Shown here in pieces: positions 1-11,510 of a stretch of DNA of 64,000 bases (position 1 is the stretch's first letter; each line of letters opens with the position of its first letter). The translations under genes and the position numbers were made by a program. This stretch comes from Acanthococcus lagerstroemiae (taxonomy: Eukaryota > Arthropoda > Insecta > Hemiptera > Eriococcidae), in assembly GCA_031841125.1 (NCBI GenBank), contig CM063113.1:41198197-41262196 (forward strand), read 5' to 3'. Under the pieces are notes generated by a model, which had not been told where the DNA came from, made no database searches, and was given only the letters and a program-made list of their open reading frames with translations.

Positions 1-142
1 GTAAAATCCTCTCTTATCCCTAAAAAGCCCATTTCGGGTCGCTGCTGGGACGCATCATGAGAAGTAGGATAATATACGAGTAAGTTAGCTTTGTATGAAA
101 GTCGTGTAATGTTCTGAAGAAAAGAATATGCTGTCCAAAGAA

Positions 143-3100
143 CTATCGGTTCGTTGAATGACAACTGGCAACTAAACCTGGTAACTGTTTACTACCAGAC
201 AATTCGTCAATGTGTTCGCTCACTCTGATTTGAAGTTTCTCACATCTATCGTAATAGCCAAAAGGCTGCAAAACACACCTGCCGTGAAAATAGTCACCCC
301 GTATCGCACTGTAACTACGAGTATCAAAACCTACAATGTTCATCGCATTCTGGTCGAATCTTCGTGCTATGAGCTGCTCAGGAGTCAGCAGCGAATCGTG
401 CATCGGTTGTCGATACTTGTTTTCCGTCAAGCGCCTCACACCGACGTCGAAGAGAATCAAAACGCCATCCAAAATCGATTCGCTGATCTCTGGCGACGCC
501 ACTGAAGGGGATCCTTCGGCAGGTAGCCGAAACTGGGCAGTGGAACTAGTGAGCCAGCGAACCACGCCGGTAATCAACGAACTGGGCCTGCCAGCCGAAC
601 TAGTGGTATTAGAGTCCTCTTTATGCAGGTCCCTGAGCTCTAAGCTACGACGTCTGCGACGGTTACCCGCCGTCTCAAGGTACTTGACCACATACAGCTT
701 GTTATTGCGAATAGCTTCGGACAGCGGTGTGTTGCCTCCGTTGTTCTTAACGTCAACATCGGCTCCTTTCTGATCGACTAGGTACTTGACAATTTCCAAG
801 TGACCGTTTCTAGAGGCCGTGTGTAGAATGGTATTACCTCTGCTCTCTTTCAGATTGATATCGGCGTGCTGTTCATCTACCAGATACTTGATGACGTTCA
901 AGTGGCCTCTATCAGCCGCCCATATTGCTGCCGTGACTTTGTTGGTATTCCTTACATTCACATCTAATTGTTTGATCTCTACCAAGTACTTGACCATATC
1001 CAGTTGGCCGTTCATGGCTGCTTTGTGGAGGACGTTGTTGCCATCATTGTCTTTCACCGTAAAATCGTCGTGTCTCTCATCTAGAAACTTGACAACATCT
1101 AGACGGCCGTAACTGGCGGCGCAAGTCAGAGGCGTGTCGTTGTTTTTATTCCGCACGCTGATGTCAGCCCCTTTTTCTTCCACCAGGTACTTGACGACTC
1201 TCAAGTGGCCTCTATCGGCCGCCCATAATGTTGCCGTGTCTTTGTTGCTATTCCTAGCATTCACATCAAATTGTTTGATCTCTACCAAGTATTTGACCAT
1301 ATGCAGTTGGCCGTTCATTGCTGCTTTGTGGAGGACGTTGTTGCCATCATTGTCTTTCACTGTGAAATCGTCGTGTCTCTCATCTAGAAACTTGACAACA
1401 TCTAGACGGCCGTAACTGGCGGCGCAAGTCAGAGGCGTGTCGTTGTTTTTATTCCGCACCTGATTCAGCCCCTTTTTCTTCCACCAGGTACTTGACGACT
1501 CTCAAGTGGCCTCTATCGGCCGCCCATAATGTTGCCGTGTCTTTGTTGCTATTCCTAGCATTCACATCAAATTGTTTGATCTCTACCAAGTACTTGACCA
1601 TATCCAGTTGGCCGTTCATTGCTGCTTTGTGGAGGACGTTGTTGCCATCATTGTCTTTCACTGTGAAATCGTCGTGTCTCTCATCTAGAAACTTGACAAC
1701 ATCTAGACGGCCGTAACTGGCGGCGCAAGTCAGAGGCGTGTCGTTGTTTTTATTCCGCACGCTGATATCAGCCCCTTTTTCTTCCACCAGGTACTTGACG
1801 ACTCTCAAGTGGCCTCTATCGGCCGCCCATAATGTTGCCGTGTCTTTGTTGCTATTCCTAGCATTCACATCAAATTGTTTGATCTCTACCAAGTACTTGA
1901 CCATATCCAGTTGGCCGTTCATTGCTGCTTTGTGGAGGACGTTGTTGCCATCATTGTCTTTCACTGTGAAATCGTCGTGTCTCTCATCTAGAAACTTGAC
2001 ACATCTAGACGGCCGTAACTGGCGGCGCAAGTCAACTTCCGCACGCTGATTCAGCCCTTTTTCTTCCACCAGGTACTTGACGACTCTCAAGTGGCCTCTA
2101 TCAGCCGCCCATAATGTTGCCGTGTCTTTGTTGCTATTCCTAGCATTCACATCAAATTGTTTGATCTCTACCAAGTACTTGACCATATCCAGTTGGTCGT
2201 TCATGGCTGCTTTATGGAGGGCATTGTTACCATCATTGTCTTTCACCTTAAAATCGGCGTGTGTCTCATCTAGATACTTGACCACATTGAGGTGGCCGAA
2301 ATGTGCTGCGAGGTTTAGCGGCGTATCGCCGTGGTCATTCTGTGCGTTGACGTCGATTTTCTTCTTGTCTACAAAGTACTCGACCATGGATAGTTGGCCG
2401 TTTTCAGCGGCCTGGTGTAGAGCCGTGTTTCCGCCGGCCTCTGTTGTATTGGCTGCGACTTTCCTCTCTTCAACAAGATACTTGACCACATGTACATGCC
2501 CATTGTAGGCGGCCAGGAACAAAGAGCTCTTAGCGGCAGCGTTTTTTGAATTCTCGTTTTGGCATTTCTCTTCTACAAGGTATTTGATGATGCCCAGGTA
2601 GCCACTGGCAGCGGCCGTGAATATGTCACCGTTGTAACGCACCTTCCTCTCGTCAATCAGGTAGGCGATCACATCTGAGTGGCCATTGAGGGCGGCAAAT
2701 CGAAATGGCGTATCGCCTTCGTTAGTGCCACTGCGAAAGTCGGCTCCTTTTCCAACCAGATACTTAACTACGTCTAGTCGACCGTTGAAAGCGGACCAGT
2801 GGAGAGCGGTATAGCCTCTCTTATCCTTGACGGTGATGTCTGCGCCGTGATTCACCAGCGTTTGGATCAACTTGAGATCGGCTTTATTCGCATCCGCGGC
2901 CCAGAGTAGAGGAGTGTAACCCCATCTCGTGTCTTTGTGATTTACATCGGCGCCCTTGTTGATCAGGTACTCGACCACATTGGATTGGCCGCTCTCTGCG
3001 GCCTGGCTGAGAGGTGTTTCGCCATCGGTAAGCTGCTCGTTGACGCTGACATGAATCTCTTCGACGAAACGGTTGACCGCCGTCAAGTCTCCTATTCTGG

Positions 3101-3182
3101 CCGCTTCGAATATGTTTTTCGGTTGATCTGTGGCATTTTGTCTCTTGAATCTGAGCTGAGGTTTGCGAATGTCAAGGAAATT
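143..3182 (-). pseudogene. Ankyrin-repeat protein with latrotoxin-like C-terminal domain, copy 1 (frameshifted)
   Basis: Large 3' exon on the minus strand, opening after a TTACAG acceptor (exon starts at 3182, phase 0). It encodes a basic RKPQLRFKRQ segment with a furin-type RFKR site, ankyrin repeats (TPLxxAAxxGHLxVVKYLV pattern), a polybasic RRRRR site, then a tail with a hydrophobic LDGVLILFDVGVRRLT core like the latrotoxin C-terminal domain. The frame is open from 3182 to 1449. Around 1455-1466, two bases are missing relative to the neighbouring repeat copies, and the reading continues in another frame from 1459 to 143. A second damaged patch at about 1995-2065 (one 1-base loss, a deletion and a 2-base loss) is net in frame but scrambles about 20 residues. 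The tail is still open to its stop. It could be a decaying paralogue of the gene at 18252-21101, or an intact gene misassembled in its repeats. Confidence 0.8.
1165..2080 (-). repeat. Tandem array of a 303-bp three-ankyrin unit inside copy 1
   Basis: The anchor CCACCAGGTACTTGACGACT (plus strand) recurs at 1180, 1481, 1784 and about 2066, with spacings of 301, 303 and 282 bp. The 303-bp spacing equals 101 codons, or three ankyrin repeats. The copies are almost identical at the DNA level, whereas the other ankyrin repeats of both genes are well diverged, so the expansion is recent. The 301-bp interval holds the uncompensated 2-base loss that breaks the frame. The 282-bp interval is 21 bp short and stays in phase. 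The paralogue at 18 kb has no such array. Confidence 0.85.
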
Positions 3183-3650
3183 CTGTAATTTAAGTTGGAG
3201 AAAGACATTTTTAGAATGTGGTCTGAATATAGGCGGAAAGTGGCACCGCAGTGGTTCAGAGATTGAGGAACCCTGTTCTGCCCACGATAGTTTTTATCAG
3301 TTGAAGACGTGATGATGTATTCGTTTCCAAAAGGGAGACATTGCTGGTAACAGACAGACAGGACTACAGAAAGAAGTAATTAGACGTGTGAATGCTGATG
3401 AGATCTTGGCCGTCGACTTTTGGAATCTCCGCAGGAGGAAGGATGAAGCGTTCATTTTTCGGAAAAGGAATTCAGAAGACTGGATTGACTCTCTAACCCG
3501 GAAACTTGACTTCGACTCATTAAAACGGTGTTACATTGGTAGATGTTCAGCGATGGTTCGACTCAGATGAATAGACAAGCAGTCGCAAAACGAGAAACAT
3601 CTACTGACAGTTAATTGAGCCAGAGGAAACTTAAATTTGGAGTTAAGGGT
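3183..3650 (-). repeat. Intron sequence shared with copy 2 (duplicated with the gene)
   Basis: Sequence just upstream of the large exon of copy 1 aligns with the equivalent stretch upstream of copy 2 (about 21102-21500). Shared landmarks include a GACAGACAGAC-like tract followed by AGAAAGAAGTAATTAGACGTGT, and a GGAGGAAG tract. Homology also continues past the stop codons at the other end (1-142 versus about 18110-18251). The whole locus, introns and 3' flank included, was therefore duplicated, rather than only the coding sequence. Confidence 0.7.
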
Positions 3651-4116
3651 TGGTGTGAACCAACTAACATTTGTAAACAAAATGAGTTATTAGTATCCTA
3701 CTCCGTCAGTTCAACTGAGTTTCGAGTTTGTCATTTCACCATGTTTTATCGGTTATTGTTGTTTCTTCTAGACATTCTTTCCTCATAGTTTTTATTTTGT
3801 AGGTAAATTCTATCAAATGTTTGTTGAGTTCCTTTCCACTTTCACTTTTTTTGATCTTTTCTTCTATCTCCCCGAAGTCCCTGATGTTTTTAATCTTCTC
3901 TTCAAATTTGCTATAATTGACGGACCAGATTCGGTTTTTTTCGTTCTTAAAACCAACTTAGTACTCCCGATTTCTAGTTTATTAAGTCATTAAATGGAAA
4001 TGAATCTGCTCCCTGTCTGTCTGTACGGATTTTCATTCTATCACACTAGAGGACGGGGAAGTTTTCACTTGAAGTAGTATCATTAGATGATCGAAGAATT
4101 ACAAAATCCTAAGTAC

Positions 4117-4179
4117 CTCGAGTCTTTGCCGCCTCTGTGGTTCGCCTCTCAGGGGCGCACGAACGAATTTGGCATTCAT
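4117..4179 (-). CDS. Candidate first coding exon of ankyrin copy 1
   Basis: From an ATG at 4179 the minus strand stays open for exactly 21 codons to a GT donor (CTCGAG then GTACTT) in phase 0, matching the phase-0 acceptor of the large exon at 3182 and giving a 934-bp intron. The same 63-bp ATG-to-GT arrangement is present at 13085-13147 and 26621-26683, with mostly conservative residue changes (K-F-V-R ... L-R-G ... P-Q-R-R). The peptide is basic and is not a signal peptide. Assignment to the ankyrin gene is inferred from strand, phase and position; no transcript evidence is available. Alternatives are a non-coding repeat or a promoter fragment. Confidence 0.4.
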
Positions 4180-4784
4180 TTCGATATAGTGGTATTTGCT
4201 GCTACAGCTCTGGTTCGGAACTGTTGAAGATCACTTTGAAAGACCGGGAACACGACTTCCTAAAGCGGTTCACGTTTTCCCTCTTGTTTTTCACGAGTTG
4301 TACTGCTCGACCTGCAAGAATCCGGGAAAATGCGTCACCTGGAAGATCAACATAGTTCTGTCAATAACCGATTATTTTCGGTTATTTTTTTAGGTGCAAA
4401 AAATAACCGAATAACCGTATATAATATTATGTTTGCAATAACCGAGAGCGCTAGCATTTTCTCGAAGCTACTCTGAATCTGAACGTCTCAAAACTAGTTC
4501 ACAATGAATAAATTTGTATACTTAATCGGAAATATAGCAAGGTTGAAATTCGGAAGTAGTTCAGAATCGGATTCAGATAAGTGATTTTTAACTAAGGCTC
4601 TATATGTATCCGGGTCATTCTTCAAAAATGTTGATAGTTACCCTCTACTTACCCGCGACGGAAAAGTTACCCATTTGTTACCCTCGGTTACCCTCAGATT
4701 ACCCTTGTTCCCCATTAGTTACCCGGGTAACTTGTGAGATTTTGCGCTTCGAGTTTCACGTATGTTTTTTTATAGAGGAATGTA

Positions 4785-5592
4785 GGAGGGTCCATTAACC
4801 TCCCCCCCCCCAATTTGATTTTAAAGCCGATTTTGGGGTAGGGGAAATGTACCCGAAATGTACCCAAATGTACCGCTAATATTACAAAATGTACCTCCTC
4901 CCTAAAAGTCCTTTGGTGGGGCCAGGGTAATGGGAGCGCCCCCCAAATTTGTCTGATTTCGTCAAATTTGGTTCGAATTAAAGGCACCTGAAATGTACTG
5001 AAATGTATGTACCATCAATTATATAAAATATTTCCCCATCCCTTCCCATGTAATACAAAAAGTATAAGGGGGCTGAAATGAATTAGAGCTCCCTCCCAAC
5101 TTAGCTGATTTCATCAAATTTGGTTCGAATGAAATGTACCCGAAATGTACCAAAATGTACCACCAATTATCTGAAATGTACCCCCTTTATAGCTGCCGGG
5201 GGGGGGGAGGATTAAATTTGGTGTGGCTGTGGTAATGTTCTGCATAAATTCGGTGAGAGTGGAACGAATGGGGGGGGGGGGTAACGTTAGCACAGACCCA
5301 CCGTATTTAATCCTGCATCCTCCGGCGATAAAGGGGCTACATTTCAGATAATTGGGAGTACATTTTGGTACATTTCGGGTACATTTCATTCGAATCAAAT
5401 TCAACGAAATCAGACAAATTGGGGGGCTCCTGTTACCCAGGCCTCACCCAAGTACTTTTGTTCCCCCTTCCCAAGGGGAGGAGGTACATTTTGTAATACT
5501 TGCGGTACATTTGGGTACATTTCGGGTACATTTCCCCTAACCCAAAATTGGGTATAAGATCAAATTTGGGGGGCCAGGGTAACGAACCGCCG
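4785..5592. mobile_element. Foldback element with repeated GTACATTT motifs
   Basis: A roughly 800-bp imperfect palindrome centred near 5190. The left arm at 4790-5000 carries an AAATGTACCCGAAATGTACC array followed by CAAAATGTACCTCCTCC. The right arm at 5400-5590 carries the reverse complement in mirrored order, and a second inner pair lies at about 5105-5200 and 5300-5415. Poly-G/C runs and GTTACCC repeats (4636-4732) border the left arm. No protein is encoded; the short open frames are by-products of the repeats. Confidence 0.75.
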
Positions 5593-5900
5593 AAATACAC
5601 TCGAACATGTAATCAAAATTTGTCAAAAATTGACTGTAGCTCAATTTTGACAACGGATTCGAATTCGTCTCGAACAACTTAGTAATCAGCGCTAACGCCA
5701 GTGCCGACGCCAAAGCTCTCCGAAAAATTTTTCGGCCCAAAACAGACATGATGAATGGTACGGAGAAATTTTCAAAATTTTCAAAATCAAAAACTTTGAA
5801 TTAAAGACTGTTTTTTTACTCAGTTTCTCACGCTGAGTCCGAATTTGGAGTTCAAATTTGGCGGCGACGCAGCGTTGCCGAGAAACACAAAATTGGAAAC
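5590..5900 (-). repeat. Solitary monomer of the ~290-bp satellite
   Basis: This stretch matches the satellite array of 29.4-36.9 kb (GGATTCGAATTCGTCTCG, then a CGCC-rich patch, CTCTCCGAAAAATTTTT, AGACATGATG, and GGAGAAATTTTCAAAATTT). A second, shorter piece lies at 6340-6445. These isolated copies sit inside the hAT-type element, about 24 kb from the main array. Confidence 0.75.
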
Positions 5901-6117
5901 TTCCTTTTGTTAGCCCCTGCGACACGTTGCATATGCCACACATGGCACATAATTCCAACCCATTGTACCTTCTATTTTTCTGGGGCGAACCGACAATTCG
6001 CGAATAATTTTAGAACGGAGGCAGTTAGAGCAGTGCGGTTTGAAATTCTGGATAGAGGAGAAAATTTCAAATAAAATGCATTTTTCAGTTTTCCCCTAGC
6101 AGTCTCCAATCCAAAGT

Positions 6118-6215
6118 GATGCGATGCCCGAAAGGGTAGTTTCCGGTGCCGGGCGTGCGGTGTCTGAGGGGCTACTTTGGCATGCGTGCATCGCCATACG
6201 TCTCACCACATCACC
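6118..6215 (+). mobile_element. 5'-truncated copy of a GC-rich retroposon (3' end only)
   Basis: About 95 bp matching the 3' part of the 248-bp element at 60187-60434: GCGATGCCCGAAAGGGTAGT, a GGTGCCGGG patch, then TTTGGCATGCGTGCATCGCC and a CACCACA end. Only the 3' portion is present, as expected for target-primed reverse transcription. A third copy is at 43024-43132. Confidence 0.65.
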
Positions 6216-6339
6216 AGAAAGTTTTTCGCCTTTTACCAGTTCGCCCCAGGAAATTCGCAATCTCGTAGATGCATATTGGTGCGAATTGTACTGCAGATCC
6301 AACGAGTTTAAGACATCACTACATTTTTATAAAGTTGGC

Positions 6340-6445
6340 AAAATTGCCGAAATACACTCGAAAATGCGGTCAAATTGGGTCAAAAATTGACTCTAGCTCA
6401 ATTTTGACAACGGATTCGAATTCGTCTCGGAAAACTGAAACAATT
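6340..6445 (-). repeat. Partial satellite monomer
   Basis: A short block repeating the ACACTCGAAAA, CAATTTTGACAACGGATTCG and ATTCGTCTCGGAAAA landmarks of the satellite monomer. It lies downstream of the retroposon tail inside the hAT-type element. Confidence 0.6.
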
Positions 6446-6695
6446 CGCACCTATATGCAATTTTATATTCTGTATAAACCTGTATAAACTGGAAATAATT
6501 TTGAAATCTGGAGGTAAGTAAGGAAAGAAAACTTTTTCCATTTGATAATAAATTAACAAACCAATACCTATTAATTCTTAACAATTTTCTTTCTATAGAA
6601 TGTGCGGTAGTGATTTTATTGATGGGATAGGAAAAAAATGGTGGCTGAAATTGGATGGTTTCAACTTTCAACTATATTTCGTTATCTATCAAATT

Positions 6696-6991
6696 TAGTG
6701 GCGGATCCAATGGGGGCGGAGGATTGGGGTACATGCCACCCCGTCCCCGGTTGAAATTTTTAACGCAATAATAGGAAAAAAGTAATAAAAATGATGAATT
6801 GTACGCTCATTACACGCCACAAATGTATAATAACGATTCTATATATTCGTCATTACGTATCCCACATTAGATAAAATATTTTTCCGGGTGTACCCCCGTA
6901 CCCACACCCCTGCCAACATAAAAGCAACAGCTAATCAATTTGCATCGCCGCTGCTGTACCCTCATCTCCTTTTTCTAAATCCGCGCCTCTG
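6696..6991. mobile_element. Small hAT-type MITE with a perfect 8-bp target duplication
   Basis: Flanked by perfect ATCAAATT copies at 6688-6695 and 6992-6999. The ends are inverted repeats (TAGTGGCGGATCC on the left; CAGAGGCGCGGATTTAG read inward from the right). It is 296 bp long, non-coding, with G-rich and C-rich shoulders inside the ends. This TIR style and duplication length are typical of hAT MITEs. Confidence 0.85.
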
Positions 6992-7226
6992 ATCAAATTA
7001 CATTGGTACTATATTATGTAAATGTGTAAATTTCAGAAACTTGGGAATTTAGATTCTACATCTTTTTTCTTTAGGCGCGTTACTCAATTAAAGTAAAAAT
7101 AACTTTTAGAAAAAAATTAACCGAAAATAGCCGGTTAACCGACATATTGTGTCAATTACAATTGATCAAAACGACAGCAAAGAAATAACCGGTTATTGAG
7201 AATTTTTTTACAAGCCTAGATCAATA

Positions 7227-8170
7227 TTCCGCAATGACGTAGTTACCTGTTTCCGTAATTTGGAAATTTCACAGGTTATGGTGGAAAATTAGATTTGTAA
7301 TAGTGGCGTAACTAGGGCGGGTCCGGGTGGGCCAGAGCCGTTCAAAAATTCCTTGGCCCGCCCATTTTTCAAAAAATTAAATCCTTTAAAAAATTATTAA
7401 ATTTTTTTCTTAAAAAAAAAAAAGAAAAGAAAGATTTTACTTGCATAACAAATTACATTTCATTGAATAGCAGTATTTATGCAAGTATGCGTTTATTTAA
7501 AATTTTACATATCGACGTCATTTTTCAATAACCTCCCCCACCCCCTGAGCCGCATTCGCTCTGTGTTGGCCCTTCCGTGCCCATGCAAAAAAATATTAAA
7601 AAATAGTTAGGTACGCTAATAATTTGCAAATAGATCATTGACAGTTATATTTATTACGACGTCGGAGTCGACGAAAAACGAGCAGAAAGTAAAGTTCATT
7701 AGTAAGATAAAAAGTCATAGAACGTGCGCCAATTGAAGTTCATGATATGCATATGCTAGGAGTGTGAATCTTGGAATCCAATGACTCGAATAATTTTATT
7801 TCTTACCGTGAATCAGGTTTTGAAGACGGTGCAAGGCGGACACTTGTTTCTGCACTTTTGGATGCTGTATGGTATTCCGGAAATAATAGAAACAAATGCT
7901 GAACAAGCTTTCTCTCGATTAGAATTACAAAACTGTTTTCAATCGTTAACTAAGATTAAGTCAAAAAAATCTTGTAGGATCCATTAGCATGTGCAGTAGT
8001 CGAACTTCCAATTACATATATGAACGTAATCGTTCTGTTTTATGATAGCTAGCATAGAGGTACCTAAAATAATTAGACATTTTTTTGAATATGGGATTTC
8101 CCAGTGATATGTTTTTAACGAAAGTATAGATACATGCTGTTACGCATTTTTCTTATCAAACTCGTCAGGC
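7227..8170. repeat. Duplicated block, copy 1, right part
   Basis: Matches about 26870-27520 (copy 3) and partly 13330-13520 (copy 2). Shared landmarks include GGAGTCGACGAAAAACGAGC, TTTGAAGACGGTGCAAGGCG-like sequence, and CTTATCAAACTCGTC. Together with about 3950-4352 it is copy 1 of the segmental duplication carrying the candidate 63-bp exon. Confidence 0.65.
7298..7615. mobile_element. hAT-type MITE interrupting the duplicated block
   Basis: Begins TAGTGGCGTAACTAGGGCGG and ends with TTAGCGTACCTAACTA read inward. It lies between TTTGTAAT and TTTGCAAA, a degraded 8-bp target duplication. The paralogous block near 26960 reads straight through this point, which supports an insertion. The interior is AT-rich and non-coding. 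Boundaries are good to a few bases. Confidence 0.55.
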
Positions 8171-8221
8171 CCGTCATCAGACTGAATCTCTTACTTTCAT
8201 TATCATTGGCTTCGTTATAAT

Positions 8222-8730
8222 ATGTACTTTTTCTTTCTTCCATTAACTTCAGTATTTCATTTTTCATCCATAGGTAGCTTCTTTCTATTATTTGAGCTCA
8301 TATTTTCTTCCTCGCTGCCAGATTTATTTCCTTTATTAGTGTTATCCTCCCCTTCAATATCACTTCCTTCCTTCAATTTACAAAATTCTTTCATTAATTC
8401 TTTTTGATATTCTTCTCTTTTATCTTTACCTCTTTCAATGGCTCCAAATTCCATTTTCTTTCTACTTTCTTCTCGTTTATCGTTTTAAATTTAAACTTAC
8501 GTTTCATTACTTCTAAATTGTGCTCACTATCTACATCCGCTCCTGATTATGTCTTACAATCTAGTCTTTTGTTTTTATACCTTCTAGTCGTAATATATAT
8601 AATATTTCTGATATTTTCTTTTATCTTCCGGACTTTTCCCTGTGGTGTTTTCTTCTCTCATGAATTCATCATGATTTTTAAAGAGAGTGTCTCCAATAAC
8701 TAATTTATATTCTTCACAAAATTCTGTAAG
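8222..8730. other. AT/CT-rich stretch without recognisable genes
   Basis: Pyrimidine-rich low-complexity sequence (many TTCTTT/CTTCC words) separating the duplicated block from the LINE remnant. Short open frames on both strands have biased composition and no domain signature. Nothing else was recognised. Confidence 0.5.
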
Positions 8731-8743
8731 CCTCGACCTTCAT

Positions 8744-11510
8744 TCATTTCGCTTTGCTAAACCATGTATAATTCCTCCTAATCCCCGGCCCCTCATGTTT
8801 TACTATTTCATTTGTGATGCCGTCGCTCCCTGGGGCTTGGTTTGGTTTCAGCCTTTGGATTATTGACTCTATTTCTGAAATAAGAAAAGGACGGAAAACG
8901 GTATCCGGGTTTTGAGATTCGTTTAACTGGTCACTGTTTCGAGAGCCTTGATTTAGGTCTAAATTATAAAGGTTTTCATAAAATTTTGTAGCTATTTGGT
9001 TTAGGTATATCCTCGCGGTCGTACACATTCTCACCTACGTGATTAAACATATAGGTTGTTTTGAGTGCCAAAGTTAAGATTTTTGTTTGTTTTTTTCATT
9101 TTTTTTTTTAAATTGTTCGAAGCCTCTTTTATTAGCGTCCCTCTCCTGTTATTCTCTCCTTCTCTTTGGGAAGCTTGAATAGCCTTGGATATCATATGTT
9201 GAACTCAGCCTTGTCGTTTATTCGTCTGTGTTTTTTCTTCAAAAGTTTATGCCTGATTTATTGTAAGTTATTAAGGTAGATTTGATCTGTTGTGAGAGGG
9301 GGTTGAGAGTGCACATCGCCAGCTACTATCTCCGATCCATTGAGAGCAACTGAGGAGCTTGATTTCAAACCCAACTTTATCCAAAATTCACTTTTTTCAG
9401 GAGAGACGAAAAACTGCTTCAGACAAATCGGCAAACAGTAGGAAGGTGGTTGTAGGTATAAAACATTGCTAGCCAGTTTAGAAAAACATTCCATAAAAAA
9501 AGTTTCCTGATTTTCCCTACCACCAGGGAAATTTACCACTTTCTTTTTGGATAAAGTTCATTTTGATTCCAAGGTGGATTTTTTTTAGAAGTATGAACTT
9601 TATTTATGGGCAAAATTTACGAATAAAGTTGTATCAAATCAATAAATCAACGTTTCTTCACAAAAGTACGGTTGAAATTGACAAAAGTGCGGTCGAAATT
9701 AAATTATTTTACACTTTTGCTTGTAGTTTTTATTTTTCACATTACCCGGCATTTTTAAACCTTTTCAACACGAATATTAAGAATAAATATCTTTAGAATT
9801 GCGTAGAAACGTAAATCACGGCATGTTTAACTAAACAAAAAAAAAAAAAGGCTTGGAGTCAGAATGAACTTTATCCACTGGATAAAGTTAATTTTGAAAC
9901 CAAGGCACTACTTTGAGTGCATTTTTCTACAGGAACGAGGCATTATAGGACGGCGGTGATGAGCTCACGTGATAGTCCGTGACGAGTACTACTCGAAACC
10001 GTGCCTAACTCATGTTTGCCGAAAATGGATAAGGTTGGGTTTAAAACCAAGCTCCTCACCTCATACAGACCTATATATTTTTACGTAAAATTCCACTATA
10101 TTACTTTTACAGAAGGGTCTAATGCATTTTTCCGAAAAGTTTTTGTTAGCGGTCTTAGTATATTTGATAAGGTATTTTGATAAAGGGGTGGGTTGTTGAT
10201 TTTTCTGGAGTTTGTTTTATTTTGAAAATTTTCGAAGTGTTTTGGTGCGTGGTTGATGTTGAAAACCGAATAAACGAGCCTATGGTCGGTTACAAAATCA
10301 AATTTTTTATCAATTCCAAATAATACGAGTATCGTTTCGTTTCTGTGGTCCTGGGATAATGTCAATTTGCGACTTAAATTCTTGATTTGCGCTAAGCCGT
10401 GTCCACCTGTTACCTTCTCTTTTTATTTTTAAAAAATCCGTTTGTAATTTTGAGGTTCATCTCATAGCAAAAGTCTACAAGCTGCCAGCCCCTTACGTTT
10501 CTTTTACCGAAATTAAAGCGCCCTATTACTTCGCTGTCTATATCTATGGTTTGGCCAATTTGGCTATTAAAATCTCCTAGTATTGATATTTTTCCTTGTT
10601 TTTTTGTTTTTTCTGAATTAATTTTATCGCTTAGTTGGTTGTAAAATTCTTCTGTTTTTGTGTCGTCTAACGCCACGGTAGAGGGGCGATTGCAGTAACT
10701 AAGGCTTTATTTATTTGTAGTTTAAGTTGCTATTCTATCAAAAATTCCTTTGGCTTCCTTTACACAGTTTTTCAATTTCCGTTTAGTTATAAATCCCACG
10801 CCCCCTACACCTAAACCGTTCCCTGTGTGCAAAAATATGTAATTACTATGAGTGTGGAAAATTTCTTCACCCTTTCTCGTCACTTCGGATAGACTCAGAA
10901 CGTCTATTTTTGATTTTTCAAGTGCCCTTTCTAAGGCTGATCTGTGGCTTTCCCCTAAAAGAGTACGTACATTGAAGGACCCTACAGTAATTTTGTAATT
11001 TTTGTTTCGTTTTGCTATATTTTTTTTGTTTTTTTGTTCAAAGATGTGTCAGAAGTGAGGGTGTAGGGGTGATGTAGATTGATCTTTCGCTCTCTCGCTG
11101 ACCAGTCTTACTGAGAGTGAGGAGTTCTTACTTACGGGCCTCTTATTTTTAGCGTTTCCGCGCCCGCGTTTGTTGTAAATTTCTCAATCCGTAAAGCCGG
11201 CGTTGGTTTGGGTGCTTCTTGGTTCATCTTCCGTTTTGGTCTTTCGTCGCCTGCTTCTGCCTGCAAATTCCGTCTAATAAACGGATCTGTCGCATTTCTC
11301 TGGTTTGTGTCAGCAACCATCTCCATCTGCTCCGCGTCTGTCTGTAACTGAACCCAGTCAAGTTGGATGATATTGGAGATTTTGTATGTACGCCCTTCGG
11401 GGGTCTCCTTCACGAAAACTTGACAATCCCTAGTCCATACATACCTCTTCACTGCTGTATTAATATCATTCCGTACTTTCCGGTCCCAAAATAATTTTCT
11501 TCTGGCCAAC
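8744..11510 (-). pseudogene. RTE-like non-LTR retrotransposon remnant
   Basis: Broken minus-strand coding pieces in order: a 125-residue segment with WTRDCQVFVKETPEGRTY, resembling the C-terminal domain of ORF1/FP25-type proteins (11132-11509); endonuclease with SFNVRTLLGESHRSALE (about 10950-11000) and ILGDFNSQIG (10410-10676); TDHRLVYSVFN at the endonuclease end (10096-10365); then a linker and RT start with APGSDGITNEIVK (8744-9034). Frameshifts and stops separate the pieces, and a TIR element has inserted at 9350-10062. The palm of the RT is missing. The endonuclease style matches RTE-clade elements often annotated as craniofacial development protein 2-like. Confidence 0.75.
9350..10062. 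mobile_element. TIR element with repeated GGATAAAGTT motifs
   Basis: Outer inverted ends: CTGAGGAGCTTG then ACCCAACTTTATCCA on the left; GGATAAGGTTGGGT then CCAAGCTCCTCA on the right. The interior repeats the GGATAAAGTT...CCAAGG motif near 9550 and as a head-to-head pair at 9850-9905. It splits the LINE remnant between its endonuclease and RT parts, so it is younger than the LINE. No transposase was seen. Confidence 0.6.

Larger units (their letters stand above)
4353..7218. mobile_element. hAT-type element, 8-bp target duplication, with nested insertions
   Basis: An interruption of the duplicated block, recognised by comparison with the empty sites near 13330 and 26860. It is flanked by GATCAACA (4345-4352) and GATCAATA (7219-7226), an 8-bp target duplication with one change. 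Both ends begin TAG and then run into a shared AATAACCG/GGTTATT region (left TAGTTCTGTCAATAACCG; right, inverted, TAGGCTTGTAAA then CTCAATAACCGG). The 8-bp duplication and the TAG ends fit hAT transposons. No transposase was seen. The interior holds a foldback element, satellite monomers, a retroposon tail and a small hAT MITE. Confidence 0.65.

Noticed and set aside
212..3188. Plus-strand open frames opposite ankyrin copy 1
   Set aside because: They mirror the periodic antisense of the ankyrin repeats and have no independent features. The same holds opposite copy 2 (18260-21212).
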